From Clostridia bacterium (GTDB lineage: Bacteria; Bacillota; Clostridia; Christensenellales; Borkfalkiaceae), in assembly GCA_017504655.1 (NCBI GenBank), contig JAFVQT010000062.1:1-32561 (forward strand): a stretch of DNA of 32,561 nt, in the 5' to 3' direction. The first letter of the stretch is position 1. Each line of letters starts with the position of its first letter. The notes below the pieces were generated by a model. It had not been told where the DNA came from. It did not search any database and saw nothing but the letters and a program-made list of their open reading frames with translations. The position numbers were made by a program, and so were the translations under genes. Shown in pieces: positions 24,205 to 32,561 of this stretch.

Positions 24205-26568
24205 ATGGTTAAACAATTAGAATTAAACGACTATCTTAAAAAGAGAAAAAGAAGTCGGGTGGTGTTTTTTGTTTCCTTGTGTTTATCGATATTGACGCTC
24301 ATCGGTACGGTGGTATGTGCCGTACTGATGCCCAAAAATAAGGTATATGCTACGAGTGACGGAAGCACTGTTACTGCAATCACTGTAGATACTGACGGTG
24401 AGTGGTATTTCAGCACAACCTCTTCGAAAATAAATTGTTTGGATGCGAATAATAATATTTTGGAAGAATTTGATTTCAAAGCCAACGTTTCTAAAAAATA
24501 CGGTCAGGATTTTAAGGCGGGAAGTATATTAAACGTAAACGCAAGTATTAAATCCGATTATATTTGGGTTACGACGACCGAGCAAAAGCTTTTCCGCTTG
24601 ACAAGAAACGGCAAAATGGAAATCGACGGATATGCAAATCTTACGGGGGCCTTTTGCGCCTTGACGGAGGATGACGACGGATACGTTTACGTTATTACAA
24701 AGCCGTCGTATTACTTGATTACCAAATATTCTGCAGACGATATGCAACCGGAAAAATCCGGCATTATTTATAATGTTACAAGAGGCGCAAGCGTTAAGCT
24801 TCGCTGTGTAAGCGGGCTTAGCATTCAATGCTTCGACGTGTATGACGACTATTTGTATATTTTCTATCGCAGTGGTTTTTACCGTATTCATACGTCGCTA
24901 CAGGCAATTGATTACGGCTTGAAATTGAACGGTGCATATACTCAAAGGTACGGCGAACTGTACGAAAATGCAGTAAGCGAGCTTGAAGAGGGACAAACTA
25001 TAACGGCTGACGCAAAAAAAGCTCTTAAAGAGCAGGCAATTACGTATGCCTGCCAAAGCTATGGCGCAGTGGCGTTTGATCCTGATACCGGCGAAGTACA
25101 GCTTTCGCCTAAGGACTGCAAGGAATCAGCGGTTGCCAGTTATTTTTTGGACAACTGGACGTCCTCCGGTGTTGCCGTAGACGGAGAAACGAGAACGATT
25201 TATACTTTGTCCAACGACGGCATTTATAAATACGGAATAGATGATATTGAAGATTTTGGAATGGTTATAGAGGAGGCGTCTATTGTACAGCTTCCAATAA
25301 CTCTTGCAGGCACGCCTGCCGTAAATACGTCCAGCGCAATGTTTTATAATTCTGTTACAGGAAAAGCGTATATCATCTATAACAATATGCCAACCGTTTC
25401 CTTTGTGGATTTAAGAAATGAAGAACACTTGTTTGACGTAGAGCTAAACTATAATATATCTTCTATTATCCACGATCTCTCTACGGAAAAAGCATATTAT
25501 TTATATTCGGATACGGTAAACTATGCTTCGGGTACGTCTTTGTTAAAGTCGGTAGATATGACTAAGCAGTTAAAAGCTGAAACAACGTCAACCGTGCTGA
25601 CCGTTTGCGCAATCGCTTTGGCGGTGGCTTTGTTGACAATGATGATTTCGTTGCTCTTTACAAAAAGTATCCGTTTTGCAAGTTGGGCTGTGGACGTCGT
25701 TAAGGATTTTAAGAAGCAATGGATTCTTTACGGGATTCTTCTTGCTTCCTTGATATTCCTGATTATGTTCTGCTATTATCCTGCGGCGGGCTCAATTTTC
25801 ACATCATTCTTTAACTATACGAGAGATAACCCCGAACGGATTTGGAATAATTTTGCGAATTATAAGAGCATATTTACCAATCCGTATGCAGGCGAAGCGT
25901 TTAAAAACATGTTTATTTATTTGTTTTTCGACGTTTTATTTGCATTGCTGCCACCGCTTATTTTTGCCTTCTGCCTCACGATCATGCGCAACAAAAAATA
26001 TTCGGGACTTTCGAGAACCTTACTGTTCATTCCGGGCATTATTCCGGGAATTGCGACAACCTTGATCTGGAAGACGGGTGTTTATGGCGAATACGGTATT
26101 ATCAATACCTTGATACAGTTATTTGGAGGAAAATCGACGATTGTCACACAGCAATCGTCTACAGCACTGTGGGCGTTAATTTTGATGGGATTCCCGTTTG
26201 TGGGCAGTTATCTCGTCTTCTATGGAGCGATGATGAATATCCCATCCAGCTATTACGAGGCGGCAGAGCTTGACGGTATTACCGTTATAAAAAGGTTCAT
26301 ATACATTGACGTTCCGCTTATTATGTCGCAGATAAAATACGTCTTTATACTTACCTTTATCGGTTCGGTGCAGAACTTCGGAAGAACCGACTTGATCACA
26401 AACGGCTTGTGGGGTGATAAGACGCCTATATTCCAGATGTACAAGCTTATGCAAGAGCACGGTAAGTACGGCGAGGCGGCGGCTTATGCAACTATATTAT
26501 TCCTGTTCTTATTTGCTGCAACTGTTATCAACTTGCGAATGCAGACGCAAGATAAGGGGGATTACTGA
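24205..26568 (+). CDS. Sugar ABC permease (MalF-like) with a large N-terminal extracytoplasmic domain
   Basis: A 787-residue permease, against roughly 300 for a normal one. A first membrane segment (about 19-41) is followed by a region of about 420 residues (42-463) predicted outside the cell. It carries repeated beta-strand pairs with a DxDG/WxTT/YxY pattern (for example GEWYFSTTSSKINCLD, YIWVTTTEQKLFRL, YLYIFYRSGFYRIH, TIYTLSNDGIYKYG), like a beta-propeller. A second segment (about 464-486) leads into the normal permease core (506-780), whose EAA loop is YYEAAELDGITVIKRFIYIDVP (about 683-704) for docking the ATPase. The stop overlaps the next ATG by one base (TGATG), so the two permeases are translationally coupled. 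The extra domain may hold or sense sugar next to the binding protein. Confidence 0.85.
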   Translation: MVKQLELNDYLKKRKRSRVVFFVSLCLSILTLIGTVVCAVLMPKNKVYATSDGSTVTAITVDTDGEWYFSTTSSKINCLDANNNILEEFDFKANVSKKYGQDFKAGSILNVNASIKSDYIWVTTTEQKLFRLTRNGKMEIDGYANLTGAFCALTEDDDGYVYVITKPSYYLITKYSADDMQPEKSGIIYNVTRGASVKLRCVSGLSIQCFDVYDDYLYIFYRSGFYRIHTSLQAIDYGLKLNGAYTQRYGELYENAVSELEEGQTITADAKKALKEQAITYACQSYGAVAFDPDTGEVQLSPKDCKESAVASYFLDNWTSSGVAVDGETRTIYTLSNDGIYKYGIDDIEDFGMVIEEASIVQLPITLAGTPAVNTSSAMFYNSVTGKAYIIYNNMPTVSFVDLRNEEHLFDVELNYNISSIIHDLSTEKAYYLYSDTVNYASGTSLLKSVDMTKQLKAETTSTVLTVCAIALAVALLTMMISLLFTKSIRFASWAVDVVKDFKKQWILYGILLASLIFLIMFCYYPAAGSIFTSFFNYTRDNPERIWNNFANYKSIFTNPYAGEAFKNMFIYLFFDVLFALLPPLIFAFCLTIMRNKKYSGLSRTLLFIPGIIPGIATTLIWKTGVYGEYGIINTLIQLFGGKSTIVTQQSSTALWALILMGFPFVGSYLVFYGAMMNIPSSYYEAAELDGITVIKRFIYIDVPLIMSQIKYVFILTFIGSVQNFGRTDLITNGLWGDKTPIFQMYKLMQEHGKYGEAAAYATILFLFLFAATVINLRMQTQDKGDY

Positions 26569-27455
26569 TGAAAAAATATAGTTGTTTGAAAGGTCAGGAC
26601 AAGCTCTCTATACAGATTTTTGTTATCATGTGGGTAACGGTTGGAGTAGTGTTGACGCTTTTCCCCGTATTTATTACGATTGTAAACTCGTTAAAGAGCG
26701 ACTATTCTATTCGCGCAAGCATTTTCAGTATGCCTAATATTTTTGGCGGTGAGTTTTTAAAAACGGTTTCAGGCAATTATACAACTGCCTGGAACGGAAC
26801 GGAAGCAATTGCAGGAATGAAGGTGTACTTTATGCGCAGCGTACTGCTTGCGTTTATCGGAGCATTCTTTACCTGTGTTATCGGAACAATCCTCGGTTAC
26901 ATTTTTACGTATAAGGAATTTCATTTCAAGGAAGTTTTGTTTTTGACCTATCTTGCCGTAATGATGTTGCCTTCGATTATGGGTATGCCGACGCTTATCC
27001 CCTTCGTTTCAAGAACACTCGGATTGAAGGATTCGTACGTGGGCTACCTTTTACCTATTCTTTCGGGCGGTCAGGTAACCTCGCTGTTTTTGTTCAGAAC
27101 ATTCTTTGGCTCACAGCCCAAGTCTATTTATGAGAGTGCTAAGATTGAAGGCGCAAACGATACACAAATATATGCTAACCTGACAATTCCTTTGGCTTTG
27201 CCGATTGTCCTGTATTGTTTTGTCGGCAGCGTTTCTTCGCAATATAATGATTATTTATGGCCTACGCTTATATTTGAAAGAAATATAACGTTAATGCCTA
27301 TGATGAAACGCTTGGAGGAGTTTTATACAAAGGAAAGAATGAACGGAGCTGTTTATGCTATGTATATGATTTCCGGTATACCGCTCATAATAACGTCAGC
27401 AATTAGTATGAAGTTTTTTGCAAGCGGTGATTTTGCCGCAGGGATGAAACTGTAA
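26568..27455 (+). CDS. Sugar ABC permease (MalG-like)
   Basis: A 295-residue inner-membrane subunit of normal length with about six membrane segments. It is the partner of the preceding permease in a CUT1-type importer. The EAA loop is SIYESAKIEGANDTQIYANL (about 187-206), followed by a Pro-rich turn that contacts the ATPase. The start shares one base with the upstream stop codon, and its own stop (TAATG) shares one base with the next start, so three genes are tightly coupled. No ATPase gene follows; a shared MsmK-type ATPase encoded elsewhere is the usual solution. Confidence 0.92.
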   Translation: MKKYSCLKGQDKLSIQIFVIMWVTVGVVLTLFPVFITIVNSLKSDYSIRASIFSMPNIFGGEFLKTVSGNYTTAWNGTEAIAGMKVYFMRSVLLAFIGAFFTCVIGTILGYIFTYKEFHFKEVLFLTYLAVMMLPSIMGMPTLIPFVSRTLGLKDSYVGYLLPILSGGQVTSLFLFRTFFGSQPKSIYESAKIEGANDTQIYANLTIPLALPIVLYCFVGSVSSQYNDYLWPTLIFERNITLMPMMKRLEEFYTKERMNGAVYAMYMISGIPLIITSAISMKFFASGDFAAGMKL

Positions 27456-29569
27456 TGAAAAAAACGGAAAAAGTAACGACTGATTTCAAGTGGAATCAAA
27501 TTATAGGCATTTCCGCCTTTGAGAATGTGACAGAATTTGAGGATTTACCGCAAGGTGGCCCAAATGAGGTAAACTTCCTCATGGTCACAAAAGGTGAAAT
27601 TTCGTGTCTGGTACGTAAAAAGGCCAGCAGATATACGGAAAGGGATATGTTTGTTATTCATCCGTTTGAAAGCTGGGAAGTTGAGATAGTACAGGCTGTC
27701 AGCGGTTATTTGGTTTCAATCGACCAGGATAGCTTGTTTAAAATTGTCGGAGAAAACAAAAAAATCAATGAGAGCATTAAGCTGACCGAGGATGGGTTGG
27801 AGAGGTTGCTTTCTCTGCTTACGGAGAGTATAGAGAAGTACAGGGAATATAATAATTATCAGCAAATAGGTTTTATCAATAATTTTATCGGTGTTTTATC
27901 TGAGGAAAATTTATTTAAGGAAGACACCGAGGTTACTGACACTTTATTTGATAAGGTTAAGCGTTATATTGAAGAACACTATAACGAGGATTTGAGTTTA
28001 TCCTTTCTTGCCCAAAAGTTCGGTTATAATGCAAAATATTTTTCAACTGCTTTTAATAAGCTCTTTGGGGTGAAGCTTCGCACCTATATTAACTATATAA
28101 GGGTAAAAAAGTCCTTGGAAATTGCAAAGAAGATAGGCGGATGCTACACGATTGACGAGGTTATTTTTTGTTCGGGCTTTAACAGCAGGGAAACTTACTA
28201 CCGTGCTTTAAAAAAATACAAGCAAGATATTGGAAGCGCGCAGGAGTTAGTCGGCGGAGAGAACGGCTCTCGGGTAAAGAAGCAGGTTGCAATAGTCGGA
28301 TATGGCAACAGAGGTCAGGTTTATGGCGATTATGCTTTGGACATGCCTGAAGAAATGGAAGTAATCGGCGTCGTTGACCCCAACAAGTATAAGCAAGGAA
28401 TAGCAAAGGAACGCTACGGACTTAGCGATTCACAGCTTTTTGATTCCCTTGAAGAGTTTTTAAAGGTGCATCCAAAGTGCGATCTCGTTATCAATGCAAC
28501 GATGGATCAATTGCATTACAGCACTGCAATTGATATTTTAAATGCAGGCTATGACATGATGCTGGAAAAGCCGATTGTCAACAACACTGAAGAGTTGTTT
28601 GAAATAGAGCGTGTGGCAAAGCAAAACAATTGCAAGGTTTTCGTATGCCACGTGCTACGTTATGCACCCTATTATCGCGCCATCAAAGACGTGATAAATA
28701 GCGGTGAAATCGGTGAGATTATGACGATTGAGATGAACGAACACGTTTGTACTCCTCATTATCTTACCTCGTTCGATCGAGGAAAATGGAGGAGTGAGGA
28801 CATCAGCGGTTCGGGGTTCTTACTTGCCAAGTGCTGTCATGACTTAGATCTCATGTGCTGGCTGAACAGTGATACTGTGCCGCATAAGGTCGCCTCGATT
28901 GGAAGCCGTTCTCAGTTTGTCAGAGAAAAAATGCCTCAGGGTGCTACGGAGTTTTGCTTTGACTGCCCTTACGAACGGGGCTGTCAGTATTCTGCTTTCC
29001 GACAGTATATGGATTTAAAAGCGATGCCTTTCTTGGTTTGGGATTCGTTCAATAAGCCTTATGAGGAAATTACGGACGAAGAAAAAATCGAGTTTTTACG
29101 AAAGGATAATTACGGCAGATGCGCATATATAGCAGGCGGTAATCTGTTGGATAGACAGAGTGTTGTCGTAACCTTTGAAAACGGCTCTTGCTGTACGTTT
29201 ATGCTGGTCGGCGGGTCGTTAAAGGCAGAGCGAGGTATTCGTATTGTGGGTACGCACGGCGAAATCGAGGGAAAATTATCAGAAGAGAAGTTCTCGCTGA
29301 GGAAATTTGATAAAAATACCTTTGACGGATCTGTACAGATCATTGATTTGAAAGGCGACGTATTGTCTACGGCGCGAATCAACGCGCATAACGGTGGCGA
29401 TTTTGCTATTATGCACGACGTTATCGGATATTTGAACGGAATAGAATCTCCCTCAATTTCGGAATTGGAAAATTCGATAGACGGATATTTGTGTGTCTTT
29501 GCGGCGGAAAAAGCCCGCAAGGAGGAAAGAATCGTAAAGATTGATGAAATTAAAGATAAAAATCAGTAG
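27455..29569 (+). CDS. Fusion of AraC-family regulator and Gfo/Idh/MocA oxidoreductase
   Basis: A 704-residue protein with two halves that are normally separate. Residues about 1-130 look like an AraC-type ligand-binding cupin; 163-265 is the double helix-turn-helix DNA-binding region (DLSLSFLAQKFGYNAKYFS and CSGFNSRETYYRALKKY). After a short link (about 266-275) a full Gfo/Idh/MocA dehydrogenase begins with a Rossmann motif, VAIVGYGNRGQ (278-288). It has EKP (371-373), the catalytic-site His462 in CCHDLD, and a Cys set (501, 504, 510) seen in some members. No start codon with a ribosome site lies at the junction, so it reads as one protein. It probably regulates the operon and oxidises or isomerises a sugar with NAD(P). 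Confidence 0.87.
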   Translation: MKKTEKVTTDFKWNQIIGISAFENVTEFEDLPQGGPNEVNFLMVTKGEISCLVRKKASRYTERDMFVIHPFESWEVEIVQAVSGYLVSIDQDSLFKIVGENKKINESIKLTEDGLERLLSLLTESIEKYREYNNYQQIGFINNFIGVLSEENLFKEDTEVTDTLFDKVKRYIEEHYNEDLSLSFLAQKFGYNAKYFSTAFNKLFGVKLRTYINYIRVKKSLEIAKKIGGCYTIDEVIFCSGFNSRETYYRALKKYKQDIGSAQELVGGENGSRVKKQVAIVGYGNRGQVYGDYALDMPEEMEVIGVVDPNKYKQGIAKERYGLSDSQLFDSLEEFLKVHPKCDLVINATMDQLHYSTAIDILNAGYDMMLEKPIVNNTEELFEIERVAKQNNCKVFVCHVLRYAPYYRAIKDVINSGEIGEIMTIEMNEHVCTPHYLTSFDRGKWRSEDISGSGFLLAKCCHDLDLMCWLNSDTVPHKVASIGSRSQFVREKMPQGATEFCFDCPYERGCQYSAFRQYMDLKAMPFLVWDSFNKPYEEITDEEKIEFLRKDNYGRCAYIAGGNLLDRQSVVVTFENGSCCTFMLVGGSLKAERGIRIVGTHGEIEGKLSEEKFSLRKFDKNTFDGSVQIIDLKGDVLSTARINAHNGGDFAIMHDVIGYLNGIESPSISELENSIDGYLCVFAAEKARKEERIVKIDEIKDKNQ

Positions 29570-29579
29570 GAGGAAAATT

Positions 29580-32561
29580 ATGAACAAGTGGAAAGGTATA
29601 ATCCTTTTGTTTTGCATGATTTTAGCTTGTATGGCATTTGCCGGTTGCTCAGGCTCTAAAGAGTCCGGTGAATCCGCTAAAGAGAGCGTTTCTCAAAACG
29701 CGGAAATTACGGTAACGTTTGATCCTTGTATGGCAGATTACGAGGGATTAAAGACAAATACGCCGTTGGCGCAGAAGCTTACAAAGGGCGATTTGGTTAA
29801 AGAGCCTACGATTCGCGCCATGGAGAATCCCAACAATTATACCTGTGAGGGCTGGTACACCTCTAAGGATTATACGGTGAAATGGAATTTCCAAACGGAC
29901 ACAGTGCAAGAAAGCATGACCCTTTATGCAAGATGGGTACAGGCGCATTCGGTGAATTATTATTTGACTGACGGAGAGATGTGCGAGCTCAAGCGTACTG
30001 TTTCTGTGGCTAAAAACGGCTTGGCTCAAAAAATTGATACGCTTGCCCAAGGATATGAGTTGCTTGGATATTATAAAGACGAGGCGTTTACCGAAGAATT
30101 TGATTTTAATGCGCCTATTTTAGAGGATACGGACGTTTATATCAGGCGTAGCCCGTATATTTACTTGGATGCAAAGTTTATTCAAAAGAATTTTGTGGGC
30201 GTTGCAGCCAATGCCGGTAAAGACGGCTCAACCTTTGGCGGTATTGAATATATGGAAGACGAGGACTGTGTAGAGGTGGATTTTGGATATTGCCCCGACC
30301 TTCTCGATCCCCATATCATTATGCAAAATATTCCGTTGGTAATAAATAAATCTCAGAAGCTTGAGATTACTATGAGGTTGCCGGAGGGCGGTGCTCCTTG
30401 GGGCGCAATGGTAATATACGTGACGTCCTTGTACGAGGATAAATCTATTGCAGTATTTGCGGGAGCAAACGAAGAGATGAGCGCAAATATGCAATTGAAT
30501 CAGTTAAATGACGGATGGACGACTGTTACCATCGATTTAGGCGAAAAGCTGTACGGCGGTGCGTCTGTTTGGGCAAACAGTACCTATCTTGGGCTGATGA
30601 GAATTCAGTTCCAATACGCACAGCCTTCTGTGGACAGAAACGATACGCACAGCGTATATATCAAGTCTATCAAGGGCGTAGCTGACGACACCTACGTTGG
30701 CACAGACGATACGTTTGAAGACGGTCTTTTGGCAAATGACGCCGAGGCGATTCTCAACGGTGCCGTATCTACGGTAGAAAACGGATTTTCTTTCCCTGCG
30801 GACAGAGCAGAGGTAAACGGTGAGGTTGTAAACGGTTCGGCATACAATAAGAAAGAGGGCTTGCTTGTTTATATGCCTTACAGAACGCCTTATAACGAAG
30901 TAAATATAAAGCCGGAAGACGGCAAAGAGATTAGCTTGGACGTAAACAAGGCAATGAAATTGCGCGTAAAGAATCTCGGCTATATCCCTTATTTGGAAAT
31001 CCAATTTGAGAATACCAACGGCTATTCTTCGTCGATAGAGGTAAAATTACCCTCTAAAATGGTTGAGTTTGAAACGTTCAATATTGATCTCAGCGAAGTA
31101 ATTAACCTTAGCGGAACGTTAAAAAATATCAAAATAGCAGCCAACAGCAAGGGTATTGACAACGCATATATCATCGAAAGCATTGAGTTTGTGGAGTATA
31201 TCGTTGATCCTGTAACCGGCTTTGATTTCAATTATATTCGAGATACGGAAGCAATAACAAACGAATATAGCAGCGAATACAGGATGCTTGGCTTTGACGT
31301 TAAAGAAAGCGGAGCTTCATTCTTCAAGGAATATGTGCAATATGCAATCCACGGTTATGACAGCTTAACGTTAAGCTACGTTAATCCCGATGGAGGAGTT
31401 ACGAGGGTTAATGTTACGTTGACGGTAGACGGACAGGACTATACGTACGCTTATGACGTAGAAGCTTGCAACAGTGTTGCGACAGTTGAGAAACCGCTCG
31501 ACGGTGTAGGAAACGTCAGCAGGATGACTGTTTCCTTTGAGGGCGAGGGCATTATTTATCTTGACGCGCTTAAGCTTGACTTTGAAACGGGTATAGATTT
31601 GACGGATAAAGGCACTGTGGAGAGATATTTGAGCAATCAAACCTGGTTGAAGGGAATGTATGACTCAACGGAAGGTGCGGCAAGAATTGATCTTCCTCAG
31701 GCACCCGCAATGTTTTATTTGGCAGATGCAGGGCTTGCAAATATCGAAATCGGCGATAATAACAAATTATATCTTATTTATCAGAACAGAGGCAACGGTA
31801 ATCAGCCGTTGACAATCCTCCTTTACGGCTCTGATACCGTAAACGGTATTATCAACTACAACAACAGCCAGGTTTATTATTTTGACTCTGTTAAGAATAT
31901 GTTTGCAGGCGAATGGGCTGCAGTAGAAGTAGACCTCAGCGGTTTTAGTTGGGAGTATATCAATCTCGTTAAGATTCAAAACGATGAGGGTAGCTCGGAA
32001 GAGATATACGTAAGAGCAGTAACGCTTGACAGGGTGGAAACAGCCGTTGAACCCGAGCCGGAGCCGGAAATTCCCGTAACAAGCCTTGATTTTTCCGCTA
32101 TGGAAGGTGCGCAGATGTATCTTGATAACGCATGGGTGAAGGGCGCATACGACCAAACGGAAGGCGCGTTGAAGGCTGACCTTGCTCAATCGGCAGCGAT
32201 GTTCTATTTAGCACCTACGGGAGCAATAAATAACCTTAAAATCAGTGCAGAAAAGAAGTTGTACGTTATATATCAGATTCGCGGAGAGCTTACCAATCAG
32301 CCTATTATCGTTACGGTATTCGGTGGCGACAGCGCAACGGATGCCGCATGGGGTTCAAAAGACGGCGTAGATTTCTGGAAGGACGTACAAAGAAGCATGA
32401 CCGCAGGTCAATGGGCAGTTTTGGAAATTGACCTTTCAGAATTTAATTGGGAGTATATTTCTGTTGTTAAAATACAGGCAGGCGAGCCTACAACTGCAGG
32501 TGAGATTTATATCAAAGCAATAACGGTTGAACAGTATGAGGTGGAAACGCCTGATCCCCAG
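29580..32561 (+). CDS. Large surface lipoprotein with Flg_new repeats and carbohydrate-binding-like modules, 3' partial
   Basis: The frame is open for 994 residues to the window edge, so the C-terminus is missing. AGGAGG lies 6 bases before the ATG, 10 bases after the fusion gene, so it is in the same operon. The lipobox is AFAGC with Cys23. Residues about 44-195 are two Listeria-Bacteroides (Flg_new, PF09479) type repeats, with CEGWYTSKD...LYARWV. Beta-rich sandwich-like modules follow. At least two are clear tandem copies, about 675-822 and 838-990, each with KGxYDxTEGA, AMFYL and FxWEYIxxVKIQ, joined by a Pro/Glu linker (EPEPEPEIP). It is probably a surface glycan-binding or glycan-capturing protein serving the importer; a catalytic domain could still lie beyond the window. 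Confidence 0.75.
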   Translation, partial: MNKWKGIILLFCMILACMAFAGCSGSKESGESAKESVSQNAEITVTFDPCMADYEGLKTNTPLAQKLTKGDLVKEPTIRAMENPNNYTCEGWYTSKDYTVKWNFQTDTVQESMTLYARWVQAHSVNYYLTDGEMCELKRTVSVAKNGLAQKIDTLAQGYELLGYYKDEAFTEEFDFNAPILEDTDVYIRRSPYIYLDAKFIQKNFVGVAANAGKDGSTFGGIEYMEDEDCVEVDFGYCPDLLDPHIIMQNIPLVINKSQKLEITMRLPEGGAPWGAMVIYVTSLYEDKSIAVFAGANEEMSANMQLNQLNDGWTTVTIDLGEKLYGGASVWANSTYLGLMRIQFQYAQPSVDRNDTHSVYIKSIKGVADDTYVGTDDTFEDGLLANDAEAILNGAVSTVENGFSFPADRAEVNGEVVNGSAYNKKEGLLVYMPYRTPYNEVNIKPEDGKEISLDVNKAMKLRVKNLGYIPYLEIQFENTNGYSSSIEVKLPSKMVEFETFNIDLSEVINLSGTLKNIKIAANSKGIDNAYIIESIEFVEYIVDPVTGFDFNYIRDTEAITNEYSSEYRMLGFDVKESGASFFKEYVQYAIHGYDSLTLSYVNPDGGVTRVNVTLTVDGQDYTYAYDVEACNSVATVEKPLDGVGNVSRMTVSFEGEGIIYLDALKLDFETGIDLTDKGTVERYLSNQTWLKGMYDSTEGAARIDLPQAPAMFYLADAGLANIEIGDNNKLYLIYQNRGNGNQPLTILLYGSDTVNGIINYNNSQVYYFDSVKNMFAGEWAAVEVDLSGFSWEYINLVKIQNDEGSSEEIYVRAVTLDRVETAVEPEPEPEIPVTSLDFSAMEGAQMYLDNAWVKGAYDQTEGALKADLAQSAAMFYLAPTGAINNLKISAEKKLYVIYQIRGELTNQPIIVTVFGGDSATDAAWGSKDGVDFWKDVQRSMTAGQWAVLEIDLSEFNWEYISVVKIQAGEPTTAGEIYIKAITVEQYEVETPDPQ

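Overview
The window fits an uncultured gut-type Clostridia (Bacillota) genome. Support comes from strong Shine-Dalgarno sites, sigma-A promoters with near-consensus boxes, an rpsF-ssb-rpsR operon, a type III glutamine synthetase, a CwlD-type amidase and several lipoproteins with a clean lipobox. There is no rRNA gene to settle the lineage. Every gene I accept lies on the + strand. I see no tRNA, CRISPR array, transposase or phage gene.

Layout. 1-3886: the 3' part of a very large repeat protein with His/Cys-rich inserts. 3985-5257: rpsF-ssb-rpsR with a perfect promoter, a structured leader and a terminator. 5285-8351: a serine hydrolase of the beta-lactamase fold and a Na/Pi cotransporter with a PhoU-like tail, each preceded by a copy of a 35-bp element. 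8341-8967: a non-coding array of hairpin repeats starting inside the end of the transporter gene. 9023-9114: a tight cluster of DnaA-box-like 9-mers. 9199-14862: a CwlD-like amidase, an SF1 helicase with a DnaQ-type exonuclease inserted in it, and glnN. 14860-15250: a second hairpin-repeat array starting at the glnN stop codon. 15336-17988: a minimal rubredoxin and a lipoprotein with a barrel-like glycosidase region. 17991-19947: a decayed stretch with a broken HAD hydrolase, an intact MgtC-family gene and a phosphatase remnant. 20234-32561: a sugar-use operon running off the end of the window.

The sugar operon reads: GH42 beta-galactosidase, solute-binding lipoprotein, two ABC permeases, a fused AraC regulator/Gfo-Idh-MocA oxidoreductase, and a large surface lipoprotein. 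The likely job is capture of galactosides at the surface, import, cytoplasmic cleavage and further oxidation, with the regulator sensing the sugar. No ATPase gene is present, so the transporter presumably uses a shared ATPase encoded elsewhere. Two proteins have unusual architecture: the first permease carries a roughly 420-residue extracytoplasmic, propeller-like domain at its N-terminus, and the regulator is fused to a dehydrogenase.

The strongest candidate for something undescribed is the hairpin-repeat family at 8341-8967 and 14860-15250. It is modular: different inner hairpins share one conserved frame. Its ends are locus-specific and meet the stop codon of the upstream gene at both sites.
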